From Pseudomonas sp. Irchel s3h17 (GTDB taxonomy: Bacteria; Pseudomonadota; Gammaproteobacteria; Pseudomonadales; Pseudomonadaceae): a DNA stretch of 64,000 nucleotides. The position numbers and the translations under genes were made by a program. The stretch lies in assembly GCF_900187505.1 (NCBI RefSeq), contig NZ_FYDL01000017.1:49821-113820 (forward strand), given 5' to 3'. The notes below the pieces were generated by a model. That model did not search any database, was not told the DNA's origin, and saw nothing but the letters and a program-made list of their open reading frames with translations. This document shows, one piece after another, positions 1-8,998 of this stretch; the stretch's first letter is position 1; every line of letters begins with the position of its first letter.

Positions 1-736
1 GCAGTTTCGCCTGGCCGCGTCCGTAATCGCCGAGCACTCGCTGTACCCCGCGCTCGGGATGCCATAGGTCGAGTTGGGCCATGCCGTCTTCGCCGAACAG
101 CCCGGCCATGTAGTAGCGACCGTCCGGTGTAATCAGCGCGTCGTAGGGTTGCTTGCCAATGTCAGTAAAGCGGCTGATCCGCGGGGACATGCCGTGGCTG
201 AAGTCGGCGGTCCAGATTTCGCCGGTATCGAACAGGCTGAACACAAAGCGCTGGCCGGGCGCGTCGACCAGGCCAACCACCCTGGAGCGCTGGGTGCCAT
301 CGGCCAGTGGTGTGGCCGGAATATCGGCCACTTGCTGAAGGGTTTGCGCATCGAAAACCTTGACGCCGCCAGGGACGTAGTTCGACACAGCGATCAATTT
401 TCCGTCCTGGCTGATGGCGCCGCCGATGCTGTTGCCGCCCTGTATTACCCGATGGTCGATGCGTTGGGTCAGCAGGTCGATCTTGCTCAGCCCTCCGTCG
501 CGGCCGAACACATAGGCATAGCGCTGGTCGCGGGAGAACACCACCGAGGCATGGGACAGATCGCCCAGCCCCTCGAGTCGGGCCAGTGCCGTGCGCGTGT
601 CGTTTTCGATGATTTGCAGGCTGCCGGTGGCGCGCTCCACCACCACGCCGAGATCGCCGGTGCCACGCAACGGCGGCTGAACACACGCGGACAACAACAG
701 CCCGGTCGCCGCTGAGAGCAGGATTGAACGGATCAT
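1..736 (-). CDS. nirF: NirF, haem d1 biosynthesis protein (partial, 3' end outside window)
   Basis: Reading leftward from an ATG at 736 gives a lipoprotein-like N-terminus (MIRSILLSAATGLLLSAC, lipobox Cys) followed by beta-propeller repeats resembling the d1 domain of NirS, such as DGKLIAVSNYVPGGVKVFDA. NirF acts in the periplasm in the last steps of haem d1 synthesis, probably as a dehydrogenase or carrier handing d1 to NirS (family knowledge). The start overlaps the nirC stop as ATGA, so translation is probably coupled. The frame stays open to base 1, about 245 codons of the usual 390 or so. The remaining haem d1 genes are expected further left. Confidence 0.9.
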   Translation of the reverse strand, partial: MIRSILLSAATGLLLSACVQPPLRGTGDLGVVVERATGSLQIIENDTRTALARLEGLGDLSHASVVFSRDQRYAYVFGRDGGLSKIDLLTQRIDHRVIQGGNSIGGAISQDGKLIAVSNYVPGGVKVFDAQTLQQVADIPATPLADGTQRSRVVGLVDAPGQRFVFSLFDTGEIWTADFSHGMSPRISRFTDIGKQPYDALITPDGRYYMAGLFGEDGMAQLDLWHPERGVQRVLGDYGRGQAKL

Positions 737-1059
737 GGTGCGGGATATCCCTGGAGAAGAAGGTCGACCAGCCAACGGATGTCGTCCGGGCCAAGCAATG
801 GCGCCCAGCCGGGCATCGCGGTGCCGGGCCGGCCTTGGGTGACGGTGGCAATCAGGCTGTCCCTGGACTTGCCCGCCAGCGCTGCGCGAGTCAGTTCGGG
901 ACCCAGCCCGCCGGTCATGTGCAGCCCATGGCAGGCGCCACAATCCTGTGCCAGCAGGTGTTCGAGTTGGGCCTGACGCCTGGCGTCCGGCGCCGCAACC
1001 GCGGTTGCGCAAATGAGGAGGAGGGCCGCCAGGAATACAGCGTGTCGGTACACCATCAT
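733..1059 (-). CDS. nirC: NirC, periplasmic c-type cytochrome
   Basis: A 108-aa protein with a signal peptide (hydrophobic residues about 8-22) and one haem c motif CGACH at residues 40-44. A Met in AMPGW near residue 82 is the likely second axial ligand. NirC is a small monohaem cytochrome that can donate electrons to NirS and helps its maturation or d1 insertion (family knowledge). It lies between nirM and nirF, 16 bp after nirM, and overlaps nirF by 4 bp. GGGAGG lies just upstream of two adjacent ATGs (1059 and 1056); either may be used. Confidence 0.9.
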   Translation of the reverse strand: MMVYRHAVFLAALLLICATAVAAPDARRQAQLEHLLAQDCGACHGLHMTGGLGPELTRAALAGKSRDSLIATVTQGRPGTAMPGWAPLLGPDDIRWLVDLLLQGYPAP

Positions 1060-1075
1060 GACGCCCTCCCATTGG

Positions 1076-1390
1076 CTATTTCAGGCTCAGGACCCAAGTC
1101 GCAAGGGTCTTCGCTTCTTCATCCGTCACCGGGTTGGCCGGCATCGGCATCGGGCCCCAGTTACCTTGCGTGCCGTTCTTGATGTGGTTGGCCAGGGTGT
1201 CCGCGGCCCCGGCCACTCCCGCGTTCTTGGCCGCCACCTCCTTGAGCGCCGGGCCGACGAGCTTGGTGTCGATGGCATGGCAGGCGGCGCAGGGTTTGCT
1301 CTTGAACAGCTCCAGCGCGTCTTGGGCCATGGCCGGCTGCACGCACAGCGCAGCGGTCAGGGCGAACAGTGAAAGCAGAGTATTTTTCAT
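1076..1390 (-). CDS. nirM: NirM, cytochrome c-551
   Basis: A 104-aa precursor with a signal peptide ending near residue 22 (PAMA/QD), haem motif CAACH at 34-38 and the GPMPMPAN segment supplying the axial Met near 83, all typical of Pseudomonas cytochrome c-551. It carries electrons from the bc1 complex to cytochrome cd1 nitrite reductase in the periplasm. It is the second gene of the nirSMCF operon, 24 bp after nirS, and is likely co-transcribed from the FNR-type promoter ahead of nirS. Confidence 0.95.
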   Translation of the reverse strand: MKNTLLSLFALTAALCVQPAMAQDALELFKSKPCAACHAIDTKLVGPALKEVAAKNAGVAGAADTLANHIKNGTQGNWGPMPMPANPVTDEEAKTLATWVLSLK

Positions 1391-1414
1391 GGTGTTTCCT
1401 TGTATTGATGGAGC

Positions 1415-3106
1415 TCAATAGATGTCGTGTTGGGTGTTGTAGACGTTGAATTTGCCGGTGGGTGTGATCAGCCGCTTGTCCTTGATAACCGATTTGAGCT
1501 TCAGCGTTTTGTCGTCGATCACTACCAGCGCCGATTCGTCTGCCTGGCCGCTCCACACGGAGAACCAGACTTCATCGCCGGCCTTGTTGTATTCCGGTTG
1601 CACGACGCGCATCGCCCCTTGCTTGATGCCCGCGTATTCGGCGATAGGCAGCACGGTGTAGCCGGCGTCGAGCTTGTCGATGTTGAACACCGCCACTGAC
1701 TGACTGAGTTTTGCGTCCGGGTTGAGGGTGGTATCGACATACAGGTGACGGGAGTTGGGGTGGGTTTTGATGAACAGCGAGCCGCCGCCCTGGCCCTTGA
1801 TCGAGGTGACCTGTTTCCAGGCGTACTGCGGGTGTTTGACCGGGTCGGTGCCGATCAGCGAGATGCCCTCATCACCCAGGTGGCTGGTGGCCCAGACCGG
1901 CCCGTAGGTCGGGTGGTCGAAGTTGGCGCCACGGCCCGGGTGCGGGGTTTTGCCGACATCCACCAGGGCGGTCAACTCGCGCTTCCTGGAGTCGATCACG
2001 GCGACTTTGTTGGAGTTGTTGGCGGCGGTCATGAAGTAGCGATGCGTGCTGTCCCAACCGCCGTCATGCAGGAACGGCGCGGCATCGATGTAGGTGATGG
2101 TGAGGTTTTTGATGTCCTGGTAATTGACCAGCATGACCTTGCCGGTTTCCTTGACGTTGACGATGAACTCCGGCCATTCGTGGGAAGCGATGATCGCCGC
2201 GACTCGCGGCTCAGGGTGATATTCCTGCTTGTCGACGGTCATGCCGCGGGTCGAGACGATCTGCCTGGGCTCCAGGGTTTCGCCGTCCATGATGGTGAAC
2301 TGCGGCGGCCAATAGGAGCCGGCAATGGTGTACTTGTCTTCGTAGCCCTTGAACTTGGAGGTCTCCACCGAGCGTGCCTCGATGCCCACTTTGACTTCGG
2401 CGACCTTGGTCGGCTCCACCGGCCACAGGTCGATCATGTCGATTCGCGCGTCTCGACCGATCACCAGCAAGTACCGGCCCGAGGCGGAGATGCGCGAGAT
2501 GTGCACCGCGTAACCGGTCTCGATCAGCTTGACGATCTGCTTGCTGTCACCGTCGATCAGGGCAATCTTGCCGTCATCGCGCAACGTTACCGAAAACAGG
2601 TTGGGCAAGTTGAGTTTGCTCAGTTGCCTGGTCGGACGATCCTCGGGTTTGACCAGCACTTTCCAGGTTTTCAGCGTTTCGGCCATGCCCCATTCCGGTG
2701 GCGTCGGCGGCGTGTGCTGAATGAACTTGGCCATGTCCGTGATCTGATCCTTGGTCAGCGCATTGGACGTCCCCCAATTCGGCATGCCTGCGGGCGATCC
2801 ATAGGTAATCAACGCCTCCAGGAAGGGTTGCCCGCGGGCCTGGGTGATGTCCGGCGTCAGGGGTTTCCCGGTGGCGCCTTTGCGCAGAACGCCATGGCAG
2901 CCGGCGCAGCGCTGGAAGTAGATTTCCTTGGATGCGTCGAACTCGGCCTGGCTCATGTCGGGCGCGCCGGCGGTTTTGGCCATGGGCGGGTTGGCCGCTG
3001 CAGCGGCGGGTTCATCGGCTCTGGCCGCATGAGTCACCGCAAGGGCCAGTGCCGAACACAGTGTGGCGACAGTCAGAGCAAACGTTTTTCTATTGCTGAT
3101 CAGCAT
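1415..3106 (-). CDS. nirS: NirS, cytochrome cd1 nitrite reductase
   Basis: A 563-aa precursor reducing nitrite to NO in the periplasm, the defining step of denitrification. Residues 1-30 form a signal peptide (ending HAARA). An N-terminal cytochrome c domain has CAGCH at 67-71, followed by an eight-bladed d1-haem propeller to the C-terminus (NTQHDIY). I chose ATG 3106 over the longer frame because AGGAG lies 7 bases upstream and the signal peptide starts there. It heads nirSMCF. An FNR-type palindrome at 3211-3224 lies about 110 bp upstream and is shared with divergent nirQ. Confidence 0.97.
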   Translation of the reverse strand: MLISNRKTFALTVATLCSALALAVTHAARADEPAAAAANPPMAKTAGAPDMSQAEFDASKEIYFQRCAGCHGVLRKGATGKPLTPDITQARGQPFLEALITYGSPAGMPNWGTSNALTKDQITDMAKFIQHTPPTPPEWGMAETLKTWKVLVKPEDRPTRQLSKLNLPNLFSVTLRDDGKIALIDGDSKQIVKLIETGYAVHISRISASGRYLLVIGRDARIDMIDLWPVEPTKVAEVKVGIEARSVETSKFKGYEDKYTIAGSYWPPQFTIMDGETLEPRQIVSTRGMTVDKQEYHPEPRVAAIIASHEWPEFIVNVKETGKVMLVNYQDIKNLTITYIDAAPFLHDGGWDSTHRYFMTAANNSNKVAVIDSRKRELTALVDVGKTPHPGRGANFDHPTYGPVWATSHLGDEGISLIGTDPVKHPQYAWKQVTSIKGQGGGSLFIKTHPNSRHLYVDTTLNPDAKLSQSVAVFNIDKLDAGYTVLPIAEYAGIKQGAMRVVQPEYNKAGDEVWFSVWSGQADESALVVIDDKTLKLKSVIKDKRLITPTGKFNVYNTQHDIY

Positions 3107-3210
3107 TCCATTTCTCCTCAGGCAAGACCTTTGCGATGTGCTTGAACGGCCGCACAAGACGCAGGTTCTTAGTGCGCTGCAAGGCTATGCCCGAGCAGGC
3201 CAATGCTTGC

Positions 3211-3224
3211 TTGACGGGGATCAA
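3211..3224. promoter_or_regulatory. ANR/DNR (FNR-type) box between nirS and nirQ
   Basis: TTGACGGGGATCAA matches TTGAT-N4-ATCAA at 9 of 10 defined bases. It lies between the divergent nirS (start 3106) and nirQ (start 3306). A -41.5 geometry gives plausible leaders on both sides of roughly 45-70 nt. In Pseudomonas such nir boxes respond to DNR and NO (established); which promoter this copy serves, or both, is inferred. Confidence 0.8.
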
Positions 3225-3305
3225 GTTTGTCGGCCACGCCACTTGCCAGGTTGTCGCAGGGGGCCGTAGCGTGTTCCTCAATTCCGCTGTTGAATCAGGT
3301 GCCCC

Positions 3306-4109
3306 ATGGACCGCAGCCAGTCTTGCGAACACACGATCGAACCCTTCTACCAACCGCTGAATAATGAGCAGGCGCTGTTCGAGCAAGCCTGGCGACACGG
3401 CATGCCGGTCCTGATCAAGGGCCCCACGGGCTGTGGCAAGACTCGCTTCGTCCAGCACATGGCCCACCGCCTGAACCTGCCGTTGCACACCGTGGCGTGC
3501 CACGATGACTTGAGCGCCGCCGACCTGATCGGCCGGCACCTGATCGGCGCCCAGGGCACCTGGTGGCAGGACGGGCCGCTGACCCGCGCGGTGCGCGAAG
3601 GGGGCATCTGTTACCTCGACGAAGTGGTCGAGGCCCGCCAGGACACCGTGGTGGTCCTGCATCCATTGGCCGACGACCGTCGTGAGTTGTTCCTGGAGCG
3701 CACCGGCGAAGTGCTGCGGGCACCGCCATCCTTCATGTTGGTGGTGTCCTATAACCCCGGTTACCAGAACTTGCTCAAGGGCATGAAGCCCAGTACCCGC
3801 CAACGTTTCGTGGCGATGCGCTTCGACTACCCGGCGCCCGCCGAGGAAGCGCGCATCGTCGCTCGCGAGGCCCGGGTGGACGCCGCGCTGGCGAACCAGG
3901 TGGTCGGGTTGGGGCAGGCATTGCGTCGCCTGGATCAGCATGACCTGGAAGAAGTGGCGTCCACACGCTTGCTGATTTTTACCGCGCGCATGATCGGTGC
4001 CGGCATGAATCCCCGCGAGGCCTGCCTGGCCTGCCTGGCCGAGCCGCTGAGCGATGACGGGGTGACGGTGGCCGCGCTGATGGACGTGGTTGATGTCTAC
4101 TTCGGCTGA
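3306..4109 (+). CDS. nirQ: NirQ/NorQ, MoxR-type AAA+ ATPase
   Basis: A 267-aa AAA+ protein with Walker A GPTGCGKT at 39-46 and Walker B-like GGICYLDEV near 99-107. NirQ/NorQ ATPases work with NorD (gene at 7157) to activate nitric oxide reductase, probably by inserting non-haem iron into NorB (family knowledge). It is divergent from nirS and begins nirQOP. Its last codons overlap the nirO start by 17 bp, so expression is coupled. Sequence agrees closely along its whole length with P. aeruginosa NirQ as I recall it. Confidence 0.95.
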   Translation: MDRSQSCEHTIEPFYQPLNNEQALFEQAWRHGMPVLIKGPTGCGKTRFVQHMAHRLNLPLHTVACHDDLSAADLIGRHLIGAQGTWWQDGPLTRAVREGGICYLDEVVEARQDTVVVLHPLADDRRELFLERTGEVLRAPPSFMLVVSYNPGYQNLLKGMKPSTRQRFVAMRFDYPAPAEEARIVAREARVDAALANQVVGLGQALRRLDQHDLEEVASTRLLIFTARMIGAGMNPREACLACLAEPLSDDGVTVAALMDVVDVYFG

Positions 4110-4680
4110 CACCGCCGGGCGCTCGCGTCGCCACTTGCCGGGGGACCTGGCGATGTGGTTTTTCATCCTCGCCGAGCTGACGGTGTTCGCCATCCTGATT
4201 CTGGCGTTCGCCGTGACCCAGGCAATCAAACCGCAGTTGTTCGTCGAAAGCCGTCTGTTGCTCAATACCTCTACCGGCCTGGCGATGACCCTGAGCCTGC
4301 TCACCGCCGGGCTGTTCGCCGCGCTGGCTCAGGAGCAAGTCAGGCGCTCATGGCCTCGCCACGGCGCTGTCTACCTGCTGGCAGCGCTGCTCGCCGCCAG
4401 CGTCTACGTGGTGTTGAAGCTCACTGAGTACCGGCACTTGCTGGCCTCGGGGCTGGGCATGGAGCACAACACCTTTTTCACCCTCTACTGGATCCTCACC
4501 GGGTTTCATTTTCTTCACGTATTGCTTGGCATGGTCATTCTCGGATGGCTGGCCGAGCGTTGCCGTCGTGGCCTGTACGACGCCGGCAACCGCAGCGGAT
4601 TTGAATCCGGCGTGTTGTATTGGCACATGGTCGATCTGATCTGGGTCGTACTTTTTCCGCTGGTCTACGTTCTGAATTGA
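4093..4680 (+). CDS. nirO: NirO (NorE-like), cytochrome c oxidase subunit III family membrane protein
   Basis: A 195-aa integral membrane protein with about five hydrophobic helices and the subunit-III-like segment FHFLHVLLGMVILGWL. NirO/NorE proteins accompany NO reductase genes and help NOR activity without being catalytic (family knowledge; exact role unclear). ATG 4093 was preferred over TTG 4090; it sits inside the end of nirQ. Membership in nirQOP between nirQ and norCB supports the call. Confidence 0.85.
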   Translation: MSTSADTAGRSRRHLPGDLAMWFFILAELTVFAILILAFAVTQAIKPQLFVESRLLLNTSTGLAMTLSLLTAGLFAALAQEQVRRSWPRHGAVYLLAALLAASVYVVLKLTEYRHLLASGLGMEHNTFFTLYWILTGFHFLHVLLGMVILGWLAERCRRGLYDAGNRSGFESGVLYWHMVDLIWVVLFPLVYVLN

Positions 4681-4690
4681 CGGGGGGCTG

Positions 4691-4948
4691 ATGTCAGTTT
4701 CCAGGTTTTTGCTCGTCTGTTGGGCCGCACTGGCGACGTTAAGCGTGTGCACGGTGGTGCTGGCACAGTCCGGCGCGACATGGTTGCTGTCCGTGGCCAT
4801 TTTACTGGTGGCGGTAGGCAAGGCCTGGCTGATCACCGATGGCTTCATGGAACTGCGCCGCGCCCCACGATTGTGGCGAGGGTTGATGGTGAGCTGGGCG
4901 CTGGTGTTGGCAGCCGTTGTGGGGTCGATGCTGGTGTCAGGCAGCTAA
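4691..4948 (+). CDS. nirP: NirP (NorF-like) small membrane protein
   Basis: An 85-aa protein with three hydrophobic stretches (about 6-24, 30-46, 63-82). It resembles the short cytochrome c oxidase subunit IV-like NorF/NirP proteins that always follow NirO/NorE. It starts 10 bp after nirO and ends the nirQOP cluster before a REPIN. Its function is probably auxiliary to NO reductase; the position is stronger evidence than the sequence. Confidence 0.8.
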   Translation: MSVSRFLLVCWAALATLSVCTVVLAQSGATWLLSVAILLVAVGKAWLITDGFMELRRAPRLWRGLMVSWALVLAAVVGSMLVSGS

Positions 4949-4952
4949 CCCA

Positions 4953-5085
4953 CCTGTGGCGAGGGAGCTTGCTCCCGCTGGGGCGCGCAGCGGCCCTAAA
5001 ACCAGTCACCGCGATATTCGGATAGAAAGCAGGTGCAAATGCGGCCGCTACGCAGCCGAGCGGGAGCAAGCTCCCTCGCCACAGG
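4953..5085. repeat. REPIN between nirP and norC
   Basis: Two inverted REP units, starting TGTGGCGAGGGAGCTTGCTC and ending with its complement (GAGCAAGCTCCCTCGCCACA), enclose about 70 bp. This is the standard Pseudomonas REP doublet (REPIN). Similar arms recur at 9040, 10175, 17734, 17946, 33696-34270, 37453 and 39933. Confidence 0.9.
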
Positions 5086-5136
5086 TATGTGCCTGGCTTC
5101 CTGGCGCCAATACCCGAGTGAAACCATCGGCGTTTC

Positions 5137-5150
5137 TTGATCGCCATCAA
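5137..5150. promoter_or_regulatory. Perfect DNR/ANR box upstream of norC
   Basis: TTGATCGCCATCAA is a perfect TTGAT-N4-ATCAA palindrome centred 64 bp before the norC start codon. Known norCB promoters of Pseudomonas are DNR- and NO-dependent, so DNR is the likely occupant (inferred). Confidence 0.88.
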
Positions 5151-5207
5151 GCAGGTTTCAACCCTTCGCTTCCTATCATGGACGGGCCAAGCAAAGAGGA
5201 AGCGACC

Positions 5208-5648
5208 ATGTCAGAGACCTTCACCAAAGGCATGGCCAGGAACATCTATTTCGGGGGAAGCGTGTTCTTCTTCCTGATATTCCTGGCCTTGACCTATCAC
5301 ACCGAGCAGACCTTTCCCGACCGCAGCAATGCAGCGCAATTGACCGAGTCAGTGATTCGCGGCAAGACGGTCTGGGAGCAAAACAACTGCATCGGTTGCC
5401 ACACGTTGTTGGGCGAGGGCGCTTACTTCGCGCCTGAACTGGGCAATGTGTTTCAGCGCCGCGGCGGCGAGGAGGCGTTCAAACCCTTCCTGCATGCCTG
5501 GATGAAGATGCAGCCCCTGGGCGTACCCGGGCGTAGGGCGATGCCGCAATTCAACCTGAGTGAGCAGGAAGTCGACGACATCGCCGAGTTCCTCAAGTGG
5601 AGCTCGAAAATCAATACCAATGGCTGGCCGCCAAACAAGGAGGGCTGA
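5208..5648 (+). CDS. norC: NorC, nitric oxide reductase cytochrome c subunit
   Basis: A 146-aa protein, the usual NorC length: a single N-terminal membrane anchor (about residues 13-30), haem c motif CIGCH at 61-65 and the C-terminus WPPNKEG. It passes electrons from periplasmic cytochromes to NorB, which reduces 2 NO to N2O. I took ATG 5208 with upstream AGAGGA rather than the longer open frame that runs through the REPIN. norB follows within 3 bp; expression is expected from the box at 5137. Confidence 0.95.
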   Translation: MSETFTKGMARNIYFGGSVFFFLIFLALTYHTEQTFPDRSNAAQLTESVIRGKTVWEQNNCIGCHTLLGEGAYFAPELGNVFQRRGGEEAFKPFLHAWMKMQPLGVPGRRAMPQFNLSEQEVDDIAEFLKWSSKINTNGWPPNKEG

Positions 5649-5651
5649 GTG

Positions 5652-7079
5652 ATGAGCATTGCCAATCCACATCTGAAGTTCGCCTCGCAAGCCGTGGCCA
5701 AACCCTACTTCGTATTTGCCCTGATCCTGTTCCTGGGCCAAGTGTTGTTCGGTTTGATCATGGGCTTGCAGTACGTGATAGGGGACTTCCTGTTCCCGGT
5801 CATTCCCTTCAACGTCGCGCGGATGGTGCACACCAACCTGCTGATTGTCTGGCTGCTGTTCGGTTTCATGGGGGCCGCCTACTACCTGATTCCGGAGGAG
5901 GCCGACCGTGAGCTGCACAGCCCGAAGCTGGCGCTGATCCTGTTCTGGGTGTTCGCCGCCGCTGGTGTACTGACCATTCTCGGTTACTTGTTGGTGCCTT
6001 ATGCGGGCCTGGCGAAGCTGACCCACAATGAGCTGTTGCCGACCATGGGCCGGGAGTTCCTGGAGCAGCCGACCATCACCAAGATGGGCATCGTGGTGGT
6101 GTGCCTGGGGTTTCTCTACAACATCGGCATGACCCTGCTCAAAGGCCGCAAGACCACCGTCAGCATGGTCATGATGACCGGGTTGATCGGCCTGGCGGTG
6201 TTCTTCCTGTTCTCCTTCTACAACCCCGGCAACCTGGCCCGCGACAAGTTCTACTGGTGGTGGGTGGTGCATCTGTGGGTGGAGGGTGTGTGGGAACTGA
6301 TCATGGGCTCGATGCTGGCCTTCGTGCTGATCAAGATCACCGGGGTGGACCGGGAAGTGGTGGAGAAATGGCTCTACGTGATCATCGCCATGGCGCTGAT
6401 CACCGGGATCATCGGCACCGGTCACCACTTCTTCTGGATCGGCGCGCCCGAGGTCTGGCTGTGGGTGGGCTCGATCTTCTCGGCGCTGGAGCCGCTGCCC
6501 TTCCTGGCCATGGTGATCTTTGCCTTCAGCATGGTGAAGAACCGCCGCCGGCAGCATCCGAACCGCGCCGCTACGCTGTGGGCCAAGGGCACCACCGTGA
6601 CCGCCTTCTTCGGTGCCGGAGTCTGGGGTTTCCTGCACACCCTGGCCCCGGTCAACTTCTACACCCATGGCTCGCAACTGACCGCCGCCCACGGGCACCT
6701 GGCGTTCTACGGTGCTTACGCGATGATCGTGATGACCTTGATCAGCTACGCCATGCCACGCCTGCGCGGGCTCGGTGAGGCCGCCGACGAACGCTCGCAG
6801 ACCCTGGAGATCTGGGGCTTCTGGTTGATGACCCTGTCGATGGTGCTGATCACCCTGATGCTGACCGCCGCCGGAGTGGTGCAGGTGTTGTTGCAACGTT
6901 GGGCAGAGGACGGCAGTGCCTTGCCGTTCATGGCCACGGTCGAGCATCTGCAAGGCTTGTTCTGGGCGCGCCTGGTCAGTGGGCTGGGGTTCTTCGTCGG
7001 GCTGCTCTGCTATCTGGCGAGCTTCCGCCAGCGCGCTCGTGCCGCGTTGCGCGCACCGGCGGCGGTGGTTCCATCATGA
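5652..7079 (+). CDS. norB: NorB, nitric oxide reductase catalytic subunit
   Basis: A 475-aa haem-copper-oxidase-fold protein with twelve predicted helices. Visible landmarks are MVHTNLLIVW, the NOR-specific Glu segment HLWVEGVWEL, the di-His GTGHHFFWIG and HGHLAFYGAY, which supply haem b, haem b3 and FeB ligands. It reduces NO to N2O at the inner membrane. A GTG at 5649 directly precedes ATG 5652; I favour the ATG (AGGAGG eight bases upstream). A hairpin plus T-run follows and separates norCB from norD. Confidence 0.95.
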   Translation: MSIANPHLKFASQAVAKPYFVFALILFLGQVLFGLIMGLQYVIGDFLFPVIPFNVARMVHTNLLIVWLLFGFMGAAYYLIPEEADRELHSPKLALILFWVFAAAGVLTILGYLLVPYAGLAKLTHNELLPTMGREFLEQPTITKMGIVVVCLGFLYNIGMTLLKGRKTTVSMVMMTGLIGLAVFFLFSFYNPGNLARDKFYWWWVVHLWVEGVWELIMGSMLAFVLIKITGVDREVVEKWLYVIIAMALITGIIGTGHHFFWIGAPEVWLWVGSIFSALEPLPFLAMVIFAFSMVKNRRRQHPNRAATLWAKGTTVTAFFGAGVWGFLHTLAPVNFYTHGSQLTAAHGHLAFYGAYAMIVMTLISYAMPRLRGLGEAADERSQTLEIWGFWLMTLSMVLITLMLTAAGVVQVLLQRWAEDGSALPFMATVEHLQGLFWARLVSGLGFFVGLLCYLASFRQRARAALRAPAAVVPS

Positions 7080-7103
7080 GTCGCCGTTAGGTCTGGAAAG
7101 GGT

Positions 7104-7133
7104 CGGTCCGGCGGCGACGCCGGGCCGTTTTTT
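7104..7133 (+). terminator. Intrinsic terminator/attenuator between norB and norD
   Basis: A 10-bp stem (CGGTCCGGCG with CGCCGGGCCG, one wobble pair), loop GCGA and six T residues. It lies 24 bp after the norB stop and 23 bp before the norD start, so it should limit read-through into norD. Confidence 0.8.
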
Positions 7134-7156
7134 GGCACATGAAACCAGGAGGCTCC

Positions 7157-8995
7157 ATGGCCTTCACCCTTGAATTGGAAGAATGGGTCGGTAGCGTCTG
7201 GCATCGCTTCATCACCCGCCGCGCGAGCCCGGACTTCCCAGAGGCCCGGGTCGAACTGGCCCCGCGGCAACGCTCGCTGGCGCTGTTGCAGCGGGCCATG
7301 GGCGATGTCGGCAACCGGGGCGTGGAGGCCGCCAGCGAGCGTGACCTGCTGCTGCGGCGTACCCTGTTGCAGCAGATCGCCGGCACCTGCCGGCAGGTGC
7401 CGTTGGCCTGGTGTGACGCACAGAATCTGCGCCTGCCGGCGAGCCTTGCGGTGTTTCCCGACGCCGGCCTGAATGAGGAACTCTATCGCTGGCTGGCACT
7501 GCTGGCGGCGCATTCCGGGCCGATGCGGCACTGGGGCCGGGACAACCAACGCTGGACCCAGACCCTGTTGCAGCGCTATCCGCCGTTGCGCGCCCGCTAT
7601 CGACGTCTGGTCGAGGCCCATCTGCAACTGCGCCCGGATCCGGCGTCGCTGAGCCCCGCCGAAGCCGCGCTGGAGCGCAGTGTGTGCCAGGCCCTGCGTG
7701 AACCGGGCAGTGTCAGCGAGTTTGTGCGCAGTGAGCGGGCGGCCTGGCCGGTGCCGCTGTGGCTGTATCCGCCGCTGCATCTGGCCAGCCCGCAAGCGGC
7801 GGATCTCGAGGAGTCGGATGAGTGCCTGGCGACACCTCCGGGCGAACAGCAAGGCGGTCGCAAGCGCGCCACGCGGATCGACGACAGCACGCGCCAGGGT
7901 GGGCTGCTGGTGGTGCGCCTGGAGAACCTGTTCAGTTGGACCGAGCACGTGGACCTGGATCGCTGGTCGGATGATCGCGAAGACCCCGACGCCGCAAGGG
8001 TCGCCGATGACCTGGACCAACTGACCCTGTCGCGCACCCGCCTGCGCAAGGGCGGTGGTCTCAAGCTGCACCTGGATTTGCCACCGGCGGACGTCGATGA
8101 CATCCCCCTGGGGGCGGGCATCAAGTTGCCGGAATGGGACTATCGCCAAGCGCGCTTGCGAGACGACTTCGTCAACCTGCAAATGCTCGTGCCCCGTGAT
8201 TCCCAGGCGCAGCCGCTGCCTGCGCGGCTCAAACCCTCGGCGCAGCGCTTGCGGCGACAGTTCGAACACCTGCGCAATGACCGGCAATGGTTGCGGCAGC
8301 AGCCCCAGGGCAGCGAGCTGGACATGCAGGCCTGGCTGGACTTTCACGTCGAGCGTGCACATGGGCAGTGCGCCGAGCGTGGCCTGTTCATGGAGCAACG
8401 CCAGACTCGTCGCGATCTGGCGTGCCTGTTGCTGGCCGATCTCTCGATGTCCACCGATGCCCACCTGAACACTGAACATCGGGTGATCGATGTGATCCGC
8501 GACAGCCTGCTGCTGTTTGGCGAAACCCTGTCGGTGCTCGGCGACGATTTTGCCCTGTACGGGTTTTCCTCGCTGCGTCGCCAGCAGGTGCGGATGCAGG
8601 AACTCAAGGCGTTCGATCAGCGTTATGACGACACTACCCGGGGGCGCATTCAGGGGCTCAAGCCGGGTTACTACACGCGCATGGGGGCCGCCATCCGCCA
8701 GGCCACCCAACTGCTGGGCGGCTGCAAGCGGCGGCGCAAACTGTTGCTGTTGCTCACGGACGGCAAGCCCAATGACCTGGATCTGTACGAGGGGCGCTAC
8801 GGCGTTGAAGACACCCGCCAGGCGGTGCTGGAGGCCCGGCGCCAGGGGCTGACGCCGTTTTGCATCACCATCGATCGTGAAGCCGGTGCGTACCTGCCGT
8901 ACATGTTCGGCGGCCATGGCTACACCCTGATCCACCAACCGCAACAACTGCCCCTGCGCTTGCCGCAGCTGTATCGGCAATTGACCCAGCCTTGA
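7157..8995 (+). CDS. norD: NorD, von Willebrand factor A domain protein needed for NO reductase
   Basis: A 612-aa cytoplasmic protein with a C-terminal vWA domain; the MIDAS-type motif DLSMS lies at about residues 427-431. NorD and NirQ (3306) form the MoxR/vWA pair that activates NorCB (family knowledge). ATG 7157 follows AGGAGG at a short spacing; a second ATG at 7139 would add six residues. norD lies behind a terminator-like hairpin, so it may be made at lower levels than norCB. Its stop codon lies within a direct repeat that flanks the adjacent mobile element. Confidence 0.93.
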   Translation: MAFTLELEEWVGSVWHRFITRRASPDFPEARVELAPRQRSLALLQRAMGDVGNRGVEAASERDLLLRRTLLQQIAGTCRQVPLAWCDAQNLRLPASLAVFPDAGLNEELYRWLALLAAHSGPMRHWGRDNQRWTQTLLQRYPPLRARYRRLVEAHLQLRPDPASLSPAEAALERSVCQALREPGSVSEFVRSERAAWPVPLWLYPPLHLASPQAADLEESDECLATPPGEQQGGRKRATRIDDSTRQGGLLVVRLENLFSWTEHVDLDRWSDDREDPDAARVADDLDQLTLSRTRLRKGGGLKLHLDLPPADVDDIPLGAGIKLPEWDYRQARLRDDFVNLQMLVPRDSQAQPLPARLKPSAQRLRRQFEHLRNDRQWLRQQPQGSELDMQAWLDFHVERAHGQCAERGLFMEQRQTRRDLACLLLADLSMSTDAHLNTEHRVIDVIRDSLLLFGETLSVLGDDFALYGFSSLRRQQVRMQELKAFDQRYDDTTRGRIQGLKPGYYTRMGAAIRQATQLLGGCKRRRKLLLLLTDGKPNDLDLYEGRYGVEDTRQAVLEARRQGLTPFCITIDREAGAYLPYMFGGHGYTLIHQPQQLPLRLPQLYRQLTQP

Positions 8996-8998
8996 GGG

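Noticed and set aside
1745..3145. 466-codon frame antisense to nirS
   Set aside because: Shadow frame of a clearly real gene in GC-rich DNA; no motif or ribosome site.
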